NCBI RefSeq assembly: GCF_029168945.1
Contig: NC_083605.1
Coordinates: 37,771,280 to 37,835,279, forward strand
Source: Cannabis sativa
Taxonomy: Eukaryota > Streptophyta > Magnoliopsida > Rosales > Cannabaceae
Direction: 5' to 3'
DNA: 64,000 nucleotides
Shown here: in pieces, positions 33,644 to 46,400 of the stretch
Numbering within the stretch: the stretch's first letter is position 1
Layout: every line of letters starts with the position of its first letter
Translations under genes and position numbers: made by a program
The notes under the pieces: generated by a model
The model's database searches: none
The model's input: only the letters and a program-made list of their open reading frames with translations
What the model was told of the DNA's origin: nothing

Positions 33644-35537
33644 TGTTGGAAATTATTTTACCAGGATCTTAGATCTACTCACAAGTATATTTATTAACAT
33701 CCTAAATAAGAACTTTCTAAAACGATGAAATAAACACATATAAAGTTTAGGAAACCTTACATTGGGTGCAGCGGAACATAATGACTCCTTCCGTTCAGAT
33801 ATCTAGCCCTTGATTCCTTTCTGTAGCAGAGCATTATCAATATCTGAACCTGGATCTCTTTCTCTGAATCTTTGATGCTGAAACTCCTTTGCTGATGATC
33901 TTTCTTCACGATCTTCCTCACTATGATTGAGGTATCACTTGCTGTGTGTGGGCACTACTCATACACTAAGGATTTCGAAATTCAAGAGGGAAGAGAAAGA
34001 AAAAGTGGCAGCTAAAGATAGGGAGAGAGAAAGGCTTAGGTTTTTCTCTGAAGAAAAAATAGAAAATTTAAGTGTAAATTTCCTGAAGCCTTCACTATCT
34101 ATTTATAGCATTCCACTAGGGTTAGGTTTGAATTATTTGGCATTAAAATAAGAAAAAATCAGTTTAAATTTCCTACAAAAGTGGCTGGCCCTACACTTAG
34201 TGGATTGGGCCTTGCTTTTTGCAATTTTGCAATTTTAACACCTTTTGTATCTGATTTTGTCAAAAATGCTAATTTCCTAATTCAACCATTTAAATGCCAA
34301 TTCTAACTATTTAATAACTATAAATAATTATTAAATAATATTTTGATTTATCATATTTATTAATTGAACCATACAAAGTATCATAATTAACAAATATGCC
34401 CCTATTAACTCTTTCTTTACAATTTCACCCTTACTTAGTGAAAAATTCACAAATAGACATAGTCTAATTTGAGAATTATAATTGATTAATCAAAACCAAT
34501 TACATGAGTCTTACAAGAAATATTATCTCAACTAGTGGGGGGACCATGGGTCTATATAACCGAGCTTCCAATAAGTAGATCAAGAATTTATTACTAAAAT
34601 TCACTAACTTCTTAATTCTTCGTTGAATCCACGCATAGAACTTAGAATTGCACTCTCAGTATATAGAATGCTCTATATGTTCCACCATATAGACACATCA
34701 TTAGTTATCCATTGTTATAATCCTAATGTGATAAATGATCCTCTATATGAATGATCTACACTATAAAGGGATTAAATTACCGTTACACCCTACAATGTAT
34801 TTATTCCTTAAAACACTTGACCCCGTATAAATGATATTTCAACTTATGTGAAATGAGATCTCCACCATTTATTTTCGTTGGGTCAAGCTCGAAGGAGATC
34901 ATCCTTTGCTTACTATTCGCCAGATATAAGCTATAGATTCCATGTTTATGCTAGCGCTCCCACTCAATTGCACTACCGTGTTCCCAAAATGTACGTATCA
35001 CCCTGACCTAAAAGTAGGCTTAACTAACAAATCAAAGAACACGAATAGCCTTTCAAGATTGAGCCTAATCATAACAGGATTAAGAACATTTGATCTAGGA
35101 TCAACTAGGTGATATTTACTTGAATAGATATTACGGTAAGTTTAATAAATCTAAGTCAAAGTTCAATATCGGTCCCTTTCGATGCATACTCCATGCATCC
35201 AACCTGAGCTTTACTTTAACCAATGCTCTGGAAAGAACATAACACTTCTCCAAATGCAAGTAAACTCTGTTGTAGATTATCATATCAGTAAAACCCTATG
35301 TCTGATAAATCTAGGAAACTTTATTCACATAGTCATGTTTACTTTCCAATGTGTTGACGGCACAATAAATAGGATCAAGTATGTGAAAAGGGTTTCAGAT
35401 GAATTCATACATTATGTACATATAATCATGAAATAAATCATGTGAACCATGCAACACTAAATGTTATTTCTGATCTATATTAATAAGTAAATCTGATTAT
35501 ATTGAAATGAGTTTTATTTAGGGCATAAAACCCAACA
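33644..35537 (-). repeat. 5' LTR of element B (right copy)
   Basis: 1894 bp, TGTTGGAAATTA to AACCCAACA on the plus strand, followed by the target-site copy gcctg. Confidence 0.93.
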
Positions 35538-35542
35538 GCCTG

Positions 35543-36020
35543 GAACATGGGTTCTTGGCTAGCCACTTGGCTGGGTCCTCGGGCCTAGCCGACCACTAAG
35601 GCCTAGAACCCTATCCTGCAAGGGCAAGGCTCCAAGAGGGTAGTTAGTTTGTTTCCCTCTATGGACCTAGGCTAGGGTCTCGTGACGGGTTTGGAGGCAT
35701 ATACAACTATTACCTTATGCGGGGTCACCCTTGGGAACTCAGTATAAGGATCGGTAGTGAGTCCATTATACTAAAAAATATAACTTAGGGCTCACTATTT
35801 GTCTTAGTAGGTGTACTTAATACGGTACTTAGTCGATAATAGACCTTATACATTGTGATTTACCTGGAAGGTACCATTGGGTACTGTTAACTAGAATGTC
35901 TTTGTAGCTTTGTCAGGTTGCTCACCTCCCATTATTTCTTCTATGGAGGTAGCACTGGGTGTTGAATAGGGGAGGTGAACATCGTGTAGGTCCCTTATTT
36001 ATTCTTTATTTATGGCAAGA
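35543..36020. other. Tat element D non-coding arm before the antisense gene
   Basis: This continues D after insertion B and runs to the ATG of the antisense gene. No ORF or motif is recognised. On the plus strand it would be the last part of that gene's 5' leader. Confidence 0.7.
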
Positions 36021-38358
36021 ATGAACTAAACTCTCTCTAGAGCACCACCGTGTGACCCTCAAGTTGCCAGAGCAGCCACAAGGGGTCGAGTCAGGACCGT
36101 TGAGGACGTTGCTCAACCCCAAGTCGATATCAATCCAGAGATAGATCAGGGAGCTGAGAGTCCTGATGCCAAGTTCGACCATGAGAAGGTTGTACTAGTG
36201 AGGAGGAGGAGGTACAAGACTTGTTCTATCCTCCAAAACTGTCCATTGGGTAATTATGACACCAATGGTAACCCAGTAAACATTCTTGGCGAGCCTTCAG
36301 AGCTTTGATGGGATCATGACTTAGAACTGTCTTCTGAGGCAGAGATACTAGATGCGAGATCACAAGGAGACAGTTGGGTTTCTCCTGCTTCTACTCTTTC
36401 TAATGAGGCCTTTAGCAAGGTTCATGCAAGTGGCGTAGTGAGGGGTATCAACTGTGCGATACCATGTAGAGATTATCAAGCGCACCGACTCCCCTTGGGA
36501 TGGTTGGCGTGGTCAGAAGGCCACATTGAGCATAGCACAGTGTTACCATTTAATCAATAATTTCTAGACAACGCTACATACTTTAGCCAAGGTGAACACC
36601 AGTGGCCAGATGGTACAAAAAATTCACCTACGCCGAAGGTTTGCGAGTATGCCGATAAATACTTCATTGCTTGGGATGTTAAAGAGGTTTGTCATGGGCG
36701 CTTCCAGAGTGTGCCATTTTGCAAGCGTTCTATCCCCACTTTGCAAATAAGGGATATAGACAACCACATTATGTCTCTCTCAGCAGAGCAGAGAAATATA
36801 CTCTGGTTGATCAGTGTGGCCATTTTTTAGAAGTATGGTTTATATCCTCCTTCCCCTAGGGTTGCAGGAGTCCCAGCTGTGGACAAAGACTGAGATGACA
36901 AGGTACCTTTATCTCACATTGTGCAAAATTTGGAGAGGAAGGAGAGGGCTCTTTGTTGGTGCCTGGGTAGTGGGGGTCTAGTTGGTGATTTTTCTCTCCG
37001 CATTGAACCTAGAGGCCAGGCTTTTAAGGGACCTACTTGCCCCTTGCCTACATCTAAAGGCAAGGGCATGGCGGTTGTAGAGGACTCTGATAGTTCCTCT
37101 TTTGATGACGATGGTATTTGATAGTTGATAACACCATATTTTTGTCTTGCATTGAATGTTTATGATTGCTTTCTAACTTTGCTACTTTTTGCAGATATGT
37201 CTTCCAAGCTGAGACGTCTCACTGGGGGACCTTCAAATGAGCCCGCAGGACGAGTGAGAGCCAAGGTGGCCTGAAATTCTCGTGGAGGGGATGTTGCTGG
37301 GTCGTCTCTGCCTCTTCCTCCACTAGGGCCCACACCTACTGGGCAGCTTGTGATACAGCCCACAGGCCAGGGTGCACGGAGGCCCGACAGAGGAGCGAGG
37401 TCAGTTGCAGGGTGGAGGGCTGTTGAGGCAGCCCTTAAACGGATAGAGAGAGTTTTCCCTTTAAGGATGAGGAGCTCAAGGAGCTTGGTGATGGTGAGCC
37501 TAATAGGATCTACTATACTCGCCTTCAGGACCTTTCTCTAGTAAGTTATAATTTCAACTTCATTCATTTTCTAGCACTGTATAGGCTGCCTGACCATGGG
37601 GATTATTGCATGTGTCTGGTTCGTCATGGATGTTCCTGTGTGGGGCTAGCTGGGCATAGCAGTCCCAAAGAGTGGTTGGCCATCCAATGTTGTAATTTTG
37701 ACAATGATGCTATCTTGTTTTGTTTTTAGGCCTTGATGAAGCTGTGCTTAGTACGTGATGGCTCCTAGGGGTCCTCAAATGCTCTTTGGGAGCAGGTGAA
37801 GACCCTAGAGGCTTCCCTTCCGGTGAAGGCAGAGCCATGTCTGACAAGGACTTGGTGAGAGATAGAGTATGATTTTTGGCCAAGAGTCCATGCTCGTTTC
37901 TAGAAACAAGGAGAATACCACTAAGCTGCCTTTATGTCTAGGTTACATTCTAACCTTATTAAGAATGAGGAGCAACTGTAAGCGGCTATTGAGGGCCAGT
38001 AGGCCATCAGGGAGGAGTATGTTGATTTCTCCTCTGAGCTCACTTTTGAGTTCATGCTGCATAATCACAAGACCAAACTGTTATACATGGGTAATGAGGC
38101 TTTTGTGGGGTGCACATTTGTACGAGGAAGGGTGGTTTTCAAGAGTCGGTGGGAAGCAGACCAGCCCGTTGCCTATTTAGAGGGGTCTTCAAAGGATATC
38201 ATGACGAGGGGCTGGCTAGTGCACCTACTAAGGGGGTGGATGGCCAGGATATTTGCCACCAGGCCGGCTAGCATGTTGAAGTTGATGTCGGTGCAAACTT
38301 CGGCGATCTCGATCTTGCAACTTCTGACTCGACTTCACCTGCCCCTGCACACACATAG
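36021..38358 (+). pseudogene. Antisense accessory gene of Tat element D, three exons, decayed
   Basis: It is transcribed against gag-pol, the position of the extra antisense ORF known in Tat-lineage elements; its function is unknown and I recognise no domain. Exon 1 (36021-37113) starts ATG and runs about 360 codons in one frame with a few stops (TAA codon 3, TGA 36306, TAA near 36555, TAG near 36828, TGA near 36892). It ends in an acidic serine-rich tract (DSDSSSFDDD). A GT-AG intron is proposed at 37114-37194. Exon 2 (37195-37540) begins MSSKLRRLTGG after the joined codon, holds a frameshift near 37440 and ends at GTAAGT. A second intron is proposed at 37541-37729. Exon 3 (37730-38358) has several stops and one frameshift before TAG. 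Both introns keep the phase. The product would be roughly 670-690 residues, charged, with no obvious membrane segment. Confidence 0.68.
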
Positions 38359-39146
38359 ACAATATTTTTCATTAGTAGTATTCCTCATTATGTTTGTATC
38401 ACATTGGCAATATTTTCATGTTCTGTATGGCCTATGGCATTTTATTTTGAGAACATTACTTATTTTCATGTTCCATGTGGCATGTGGGCTTTTTGGAACA
38501 CTACTTATTCTCAACTCCAAGGCCTTCATGTTTGTATCTTTGGCCTATAGGCCCTCTATTTTTGAACATTACTATTGTTTGGCCCTATTGCATTTTTATC
38601 ATGGATTGTGTGACCAACAAGATGGTCTTTAATTTTGGCTTTCTTCTTATGGCCCTGACATGTAAGGGTTCGAATTTACTATGTCATGTTGAAGTATGCC
38701 TGCACGACTTACAGGTAGGTTTAGTAGCTTCTTCCAATCGTTAAAATTTCTCTACATAAGCTATCTGTACTAGTTCAATGTATTGTACAGTTTGGGTGCC
38801 CCTCAAGTGACCATGTAGACATGTCTCTTGGTCACTTGCTATTAACCAAGGTTCACAGACTGTGCCTGGGTTCTTTCTTGGGAAGGTACCATAGTACACA
38901 CATGGAATGAAAAGAGTAACTTTAAGAAATTAGTCTTGTGAGCAAGTGGTTTAGACACAATAAATAGAACGTAAACATGGTTTTTTATTCATTAATTGGT
39001 CTTTTCCTCTGTGCAACTTACATAAATTTAATTTACAAGCTTACATTACAAAGATTTAGCTTCTAAAGGTCATGGGTGATAGCTCTTTTGTACTCTAAGG
39101 TTAAGTAGGTAAAACTGCCACTTCAAAGTATTGTTTTGTAAGCTAG
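38359..39146. other. Convergent spacer between antisense gene and pol of Tat element D
   Basis: The plus-strand antisense gene and minus-strand pol end toward each other here. The left half holds loosely repeated GGCCTATGGCATTTT-like and GAACATTACT-like stretches (38380-38600). AATAAA at 38959-38964 could serve the plus-strand transcript. No gene is visible. Confidence 0.55.
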
Positions 39147-42100
39147 TTACTGATAGTATTTGCGAAGGTGCTCTCCATTCCAGTATCTTGGTAGGAGAAC
39201 AAGCTCTATGTTCTCGTTGTACCTTCCTAACTTGTAGGCTCCCTAGCTAGTTATCTCTGTAACTTGATAGGGGCCTTCCCAGTTAGGTCCGAACACTTCT
39301 GCTGCTGAATCTTAATTGTTCAGGAACACTCTTTGGAGCACCAGGTCTCCTATGAAGAATTTCCTACTCCTGAATTCTTTGCTGAAGTGCCTTGCTACTT
39401 CTTACTTATAGGCCTACAACTTTATGTTGGCTTGATCTATTCTTTCTTCTACTTTGTTAAGGGATTCTGCCACTACAGGCAATATCGCCTTGTAGCCATA
39501 AGCTAGAGCGAATGGAGTTTCCCCAGTGGCTGTCTTCTCGATAGTCCTATGCGACCAAAGGACCCCTAGGAGCAATTCAGGCCAGTTCCCTTTTGCTTCC
39601 TCAAGGTGCTTTTTTAGGGTGTCATTGAGGGTTTTGTTGATTGCTTCTACCTGCCCATTTGCTTGAGGATGGGCCACGACAGAAAAGCTTTTGATGATGC
39701 CATGCCTATTGTAGAAATCATTGAACATGTCACTATCAAAATATTTTTTGTTGTCTGACACAATCTCTAAGGAAATCCGAATAGACATATGTTGTTCTTG
39801 AAAACAAAGTCAAGGACTCTTTTAGAGGTGATTGTTGGCAGGGGTTTAGCTTCTGTCCACTTGGTGAAGCAGTCTACTGCGACTGCAGCAAATTGTACCC
39901 TTCCTTTTCTCGTTTGGGAGTTGACCACTCATGTCTATCCCCTATAATACGAAGTTCCAAGGAGACTGGATCATCGTGAGCTCGTTAGGTGGAGCTCTTA
40001 GATTTTTTTAGAATCTCTAACATTTTTCACATTTTTTGACACAGTCCATTGAGTCCTCTATCATTGTTGGCTGGAAGTACCCCTGTCGGAGTATCTTCTT
40101 GGATAGGCTTTGCCCCCTAGCATGGTCGCCACAGAAGCCTTCATGCACTTCTATCATTAGGCGTTCAAGTTCGGATTTGGTGACACACTTCATGTACATT
40201 ACCTATTTAGGATTAGATACCTAGCAACTTTTCTTCTTAGCTTGTTTACTTTATTGTTGCCTTCCAGAAAGGCTCCAGTTTTGAGGTAGGATGCAATAAG
40301 TGTCATATATGTTGGAGCATCATCCAACATGTTGACTTCTTCTGGGATGGTAATGCTGGGTTCCTCTAGGAACTATATTAGCACAAAATTTGCCTTGTCG
40401 ATAATGGTGCTACTTGCTAGATGGGCAAGTGCATCTGTTGTAGTGTTCTGCTCTTTGGGATCTACCTGATTGTGTAGCCTTTGAGCTGACTTAGTAAGTC
40501 TTTGATTTTTCTCAAGTAGGCCACCATTTTTTCACATCAAGTTATGTATTCAACTACAAATTTATTCACAACTAGTTGAGAATCGATAATTATGTTCAGG
40601 TGGTCAGCCCGTACTTCATATGCCAACTTTAGGCAGGATATTAGGCTTCATATTCGACCACATTATTTAAGGCTTTGAAGCTGAATTTTATTGCTCCGTG
40701 CAGTTGCTGTCGCGCAAGTGTTATAAGGGCAATGCCTGCAACAGACAATTAGTAAGTGCAGCTTCCGCCAACACGTAGTTTCCATGTTAGTTCCTCAAGT
40801 TTTTGCTGCATCTATTGCTCTCGCTTCTTCTCTGGCTCTTAATTTTCTCTTGAGTCTTAAGAGATCTCAAGAGTTTAGTTGGTGCACTCAGCCACGAAGC
40901 ATGCAAGGGCCCGACCCTTTATGGCTTTTCTTGGTTGGTATGTGATCTCAAAATTTCCAAGTCCAATGGCCCATTTGAGTAACTAGCCTGATGCTTTGGG
41001 TTTTCGTAAAACATCACATAATGGTTGATCGGTATACACCTTTATGGGGTGTGCTTGGAAGTAGGGCCTTAGCTTTCTAGAAACCAAGAGTAGACTGTAA
41101 GTTAGCCTCTAAATGAGTGGATACCGACATTCGGCATCGATAAGCCTTTTGTTGATGTAGTGGTGTTGTGTATTGTCTTCTTCTCATGTGAGGACAACAC
41201 TCACATCATACTCGTTGACTGCTATGTACACGCCTAGCTCTTCATTTTCTAGGGGTTTAGACAACACATGAGTTGAGCAAATTATTTTTTTAGCTCCTAG
41301 AATGCGTTTTCACATTCCTCTACCCACTCAATTTTTTTGTTTCCTCTAAGAATATTGAAGAAGGGTACACATTTCTCTGTAGACTTACAGATAAATCTGC
41401 TTAATGCAGCAATGCGACCTATCGGGCTTCGTATGTAAAGACCGCTAAGTTTAAATTTGGAAATTAGTACATAATTAGGGTTTAATTATGAAAATTATTT
41501 ATTAATATTAAATGAATTATTTATGTTGATGTATTTGAATTCAGAATGCATTTTATATGTCATATAGTGAAATTTCATATTTTTGCATGATCGGTGCCCG
41601 ACAACATTGGAAAGCGGTGTATGCCTCAGTAGAATCACATCTTAGTATTTTTGTATAGCGGGACCGTTTATTTAGACATTGGGAATGTCGAGATTAGTCG
41701 AGAATTATAATTTCCCAAAATACCCTTAGTACCCTTTTTATGTCATTTTAATGTGAGAGGGCAAAAAGGTCATTTTTCCCATATGTGCTTTGTCTTTTAT
41801 GGATTTTTTAATAAAGCTATTAATCTGATTTTTTCTAACTTAGTTTGGCTGAAACAAAATAAGGAAAATCATTTCTTTATCTCATTTTATTCAAAAATTT
41901 AAAAAGTTAGGAACATCACTATTTCTCTCAAACTCTCTTTCTCTCTTTCGAAAATCCTAGGGGTTGCTAGGGTTTGATCTTTTGTTCCTCAAATTCTGCA
42001 AGTTTTCATGAATTCTAAGTGTAATCCAATCTAAGGTAACCATTGTGCAACTTTCTTGTTAGTTTCCTTGAGTTTTAAGAAAGAAAATTGATGCATGCTT

Positions 42101-42550
42101 ATGGTTTTGTTGCTACAGCTACTGTATGTGTTTATTGTTGTTTTGTTAGGCTTAATTGTGTTCAGATGAATGGATTAGAAAAGGTTTTAGTGGTTGTTAA
42201 TTGATTTTATTCAAGTTTGGAGTTTTAAACTCAAACTTTGGTTTTAATGGTGAAATGTTGTTAGCTTGCTGATATTGGTGTTGTGGTTAAATTATGTTTT
42301 CTGTAGTTTAATTATGGTTTTATAAGGTGATTTGAGCTAGTTTTGATAGCTATTTAGTAGGATGAGCAAGCTTTGAGTTTTTGAACTCAAGGTTAGCTCA
42401 TCAATGGTAGTTTTCGTATTTGTGCATGATGAAGCTATGTTTTGTTGCTTTAGAAATGTTCATTGGGTTCTAATTAGTAGGTCTGGAAAGTTTGAATTGG
42501 ATTGGGGTTGATTTGGTCGAGATATGAATTTTTTTGTGTTACCTGCACTG

Positions 42551-42655
42551 AACCGGAATTCCGGTTCAGGGAGGCCTGTAGGAACCGAAATTTTGGTTAG
42601 CTTCCAGGAATTTTTCCCAGAACCGGAATTCCGGTTGGGGAATCGGTCTACCAGT
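42551..42655. promoter_or_regulatory. Palindrome array in LTR E
   Basis: Perfect AACCGGAATTCCGGTT occurs at 42551-42566 and 42621-42636. A decayed unit AACCGAAATTTTGGTT lies at 42583-42598, and an imperfect fourth (AATCGGTCTACCAGTC) starts at 42641. The last two are 20 bp apart, as in the Tekay LTR. Confidence 0.55.
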
Positions 42656-42980
42656 CGGGGGAAATTTGGGAACTTTAGTTTTTCCCATTTTTTTGTTATT
42701 TAGGGTATTTCCATGTTATTTATCGATAGGGAAACTTTTAGTTTCAAGTTTAAGTCCCCGAGAAGTGATTTAGCGTGTTGCTTATCAGTGATGTGATTGA
42801 TGTGATTTAGGAGCCTGTAATTCACCGAGCAGATTGTTCCACTCAGGTTGACCGACACACCTAAATTCAGAATCGAGGTAAGATTAGTAGAATAGTATGC
42901 ATATGTATTTACATGTTTAGCGTGCATGTTAGTAAGCCTGTTAGATTACATTAGATATGTATGTTGGCTTTCGTGCTATT

Positions 42981-43170
42981 TGACAATATCACATCGGAAC
43001 AGCTAGAGTATGACTAGCGTACCGAGTATAGGCTGATATTAGGGTCAATAGCACCGTACTGTTTGACAGTATCACATTGGTATGGGTATGATTAGCGTAC
43101 CGAGTATAGGCTGATACAGTATCACATCGGTACGGCTAGAGTATGGCTAGCGTACCGAGTATAGGCTGTT
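42981..43170 (+). repeat. Three-copy tandem repeat in LTR E
   Basis: GCGTACCGAGTATAGGCTG occurs at 43017-43035, 43095-43113 and 43150-43168, each preceded by a TATCACATCGG-like box. It occupies the place of the 58-bp repeat of the Tekay LTR and has a related theme (GTCGGTACAGG and GAGTATGACC there), so copy number and unit have changed while position is kept. Confidence 0.75.
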
Positions 43171-43393
43171 ACTATGTCAAAAGTACCGTCGTACGAACGT
43201 TCGAGACTCAGTATCGTGTGGGAAACGGGGATTAGGGTTATGGTCAGAGGTATGGGCGTCTGATCATAATCCGGGATATATGTATGTTATATGATTTAGT
43301 CTTTTCTTACTGAGTGTGTCGACTCACAGTGCTATATTTATGTGTAGGTAAGGGCAAGGCTAAAGTTGAAGAATCGTGAAGATGAGCAGATGA

Positions 43394-43444
43394 AGATTGT
43401 ACATGTCGGGGCGGTTAGGCCTGGAGCGTACGATCCTCGGGACA
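43394..43444 (+). promoter_or_regulatory. 51-bp conserved block in LTR E
   Basis: Identical to 988-1038 of the Tekay LTR while neighbouring sequence differs; see that entry. Confidence 0.6.
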
Positions 43445-46400
43445 TCAGGGCTTTTGTTGTTAGTCGCTGGGCGACAAATATTTTGTAAATGAATAGCAAA
43501 CTTTTGTAAAATATTTTGTAAACGGGATACTGTAATATTTTGTACGTAATATTATAAGTTTTAATTAAATAAGCAAACTTTTAATTAATCACGATTTTCA
43601 TTAACCTCGTTGATTAGCAAGAGCTGCATAGCAAGTTTAAAATCACGTTAACACGTCTAGGCTAGTTAGGGTGTTACATTGTACTTCCTTGACAGTTGTG
43701 GGCGACTTCATGTCCAAAAGGGCTTGGATCTTGTCTGGGTTTGCTTTTATTCCCCTAGAGTTGACTATGAAGCCAAGGATTTTTCCTGAGCCTACACCAA
43801 AAGAGCATTTGAGGTTGTTGAGCTTGATGTTGTAGCTGCAAGGATATAGAAGCATTTGTCTAAGTCCTCCACGTGCCCCGTAGCCTTTTTAGACTTGACA
43901 AGCAGGTCATCCACATACACCTCCATGTTGCAGTCGATAAGATCTTTGAACATCATGTTCACTAGTCTTTGATATGTTGCCGCTGCATTTTTTAGCCCGA
44001 AGGGCATGACATTGTAGCAGTACAGGCTTAGATCTGTCATGAAGCTAGTGTGCTCATGATCTGGTGGATGCATCTTTATTTGATTGTAACCTGAGTACGT
44101 GTCCATGAAACTCAAGATTTCATGGCTAGCTGAGGCATCTACAAGGTGGTCAATTTTGGGAAGCAAAAAGTAGTCCTTTGGTCATGCTTTGTTCAGGTTG
44201 GTGAAGTCAATGCATACTCTTTACTTCTTGTTGGGTTTGGCCACCAGTACTAGATTGGAGACCCATAGTGGATAGAATGCCTCCGCTATGAAGTCATGGG
44301 CTCATATCCTCTCGACCTCATCTTGGAGCGCTTGGGCACGCTTCTTGTGCAACAACTTCCTTTTTTGCTGAACAGGTTAGATGCTTCGATCGATGTTGAG
44401 TGCATGGATCATCACGGAGCGGTCAAATTCGACCATATGTCCGTGTCACCATGCAAAAATGTCCAAGTTTTCCCTTAGAAATGTTATCGGTATTGATTTA
44501 ATTTATTGCGCTAAACCTTTCCCAATCTTCAGTCTTCTTGTTGGAAAAGTGTGATCGACCTCCACTTCCACCAACTCTTCTATAGGCCTAAAGCTTCCTG
44601 TATGATCCCCAAAGTGATGATCTATGTCTATGTCCCTGCTTTGGGGCGGACTTCATTGCCCTTTGCTAAGCGTGTCTTCTAGGCCCTTGGCGAGCATCTT
44701 CTCTTTCTTGGCTTTGGATAGAGCCAAGTTGTAACAGTGAGGAGCAGACTGTTGGTTTCCCCTCACACACGCCACCCCATGCCTTGTTGGAAATTTAAGG
44801 CATAGGTGGTAGATGGATGTTACCGCCTTCAGGTCATTGAGGATTGGTCAACCTATCATTGCGTTGAAGGCCGAGGCATCGTCGATCATGACAAACTGTG
44901 CCATCAGAGTTCTGGCGGTTTGATTTTCTCCAACTACGAGGGGTAATCTTATATACCCAATAAGTGCAATGCCCTAACCAAAGAAGTCATAGATCACTTG
45001 ATTGTAGGGTGCCAGGTCGGTGAGCTGGAGCCCCATCTTTTCATATGTTAGTTTGAAAAGAATGTTGGAGGAGGCTCCGTCGTCCACCATGCATCTTGCT
45101 ACGGTCAATTTCCTAATCTATACAGTAATGACCAAGGAGTCATTGTGCGGGAAACTGATCTAAGCAACGTCTTCTTTTGTGAAGGAGATCATGGGCTCTA
45201 TAGGATTTTGTTGCTTAAAGCTCCTGTCTTCGACAACTAGGATATAACTTTTCAGCTCATGACAGAGTGTCTAAGCATAGCGCTCCCTAGATTTTCTATT
45301 CTTGCCTATAATGTGGGATCTGCAAATGATGACTCCTAGATGTCCTGCAACTCGTGGTGGCATTGGATCTCCATTTTGGGCACCTTGTGCCCGAGTTTGG
45401 TCGTCTTGCACATAACGATGCAGGTGAGGATTGTTACGCCTTATGAGGTATTCAATCTCTCTTATCAGATTTTGACACTCATTTGTGTCATGTCCAAAGT
45501 TGTTGTGATACCAACAAAACATTGACATGTCCCTTTTGGTCCTCTCCCTTTTGATAGGGAAGGGCTTTCAGTATGGGACTGTTCCCTGAGTGGCCTCAAG
45601 TTTCTTTGTCAGGAGTGTGAAGTAGGTGTACTTCTCCTCCTTATTCTTATGTGGCATGGGAGAAGTGTTAAACTTCCCCTTTTTAGTGATGTTCCTCGCA
45701 GAGCTATTGGATTTGCGCTTGTTTCTTGTGTTTTTGCCACTACATGTCTAGGTAGAGTTATTAGTGTTTGCCTGTGCGCGTGGTAGGTCAGGAGACTGCT
45801 GGATGTCTCGTGGTTGCCTATTGCTGACATGCATTGTTTGGGCTTGTCGTATGGCCTCCTCAAGCTTGATCATGCCATCAACTCTATCAAGGAACTCCTT
45901 CATCCTGTTAGTAGAGATCCTTCAGATATCTTTCTAGAAATTACTCAATAGGATTATGCCCTCGAGGATGGCCATATATCGGCCCTCTTATGTAAGGTTT
46001 TTGAATTTGGTAGCCTTGGTCATGAACCTTTTGATGTAATCCTTCAAAGGTTCTCCTAATTTTTATTTGACTTTGACATGATCTTCTAGCTGTGATGGTA
46101 TAAGACTTGAAGATGAGAGTTTCATTTGGAATTCTCGAGAGAACTCATCCTAAGAGTTGAATCTTCTTGGGGTGAGTTTGAAGTACCATTGTTGAGCTGT
46201 CTCCAACAAAGTGGTTGGGTAAGCGGCACTGCACATCACCAATAATCTTCTGGAGGTCAAGTTGAATCTCGAAGTATTTGATGTGAGCCAACGAGTATAC
46301 CTGCCTAGTGTACATCTTCCATATCGGGATCTTGAACTTAGGCAAGGGCAAGACATTTATGTATGCCGAGAATGGTGACCCCCTTGATCGATCAAGTTCA

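Larger units (their letters stand above)
25299..35537 (-). mobile_element. Copia-derived retrotransposon B, non-autonomous, inverted relative of A
   Basis: Two LTRs of 1894 bp each (25299-27192 and 33644-35537) flank a 6451-bp interior, with the duplication gcctg outside (25294-25298 and 35538-35542). Orientation is minus: the polypurine tract lies beside the left LTR and the primer site beside the right one. The interior mirrors A: decayed pol, duplicated boxes, long AT-rich leader. The LTRs are nearly identical, closer to each other than those of A, so B is the younger insertion. Its left terminus is TGGTGG instead of TGTTGG. Confidence 0.93.
41434..43678 (+). mobile_element. Solo LTR E, diverged Tekay-like family
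   Basis: TGTAAAGACC to GTGTTACA, 2245 bp, inserted between RT and RNase H of Tat element D. Flanks are tcgta (41429-41433) and ttgta (43679-43683), a duplication with one C/T difference. Pol reads on across the insertion (VKEVQ then SPIGRIAALSRF), which confirms the boundary. It resembles the Tekay LTRs in ends, length, palindromes and one 51-bp block but is otherwise well diverged, so it belongs to a sister family. Confidence 0.93.

Noticed and set aside
15140..35537. A and B as Ty3/gypsy non-autonomous elements.
   Set aside because: The recognisable remnants (LRTDRGGE, RPD...VSRYQ-type RNase H block) and the GCAAGTGGGAG polypurine tract are Ty1/copia features.
38054..38744. Overlapping plus-strand frames of 192 and 89 codons read as separate genes.
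   Set aside because: The start of the first is part of exon 3 of the antisense gene; the remainder and the second run through loosely repeated non-coding spacer.
42981..43170. Spaced repeats as a CRISPR-like array.
   Set aside because: Units are degenerate, spacers are related to each other, and the setting is a plant LTR.
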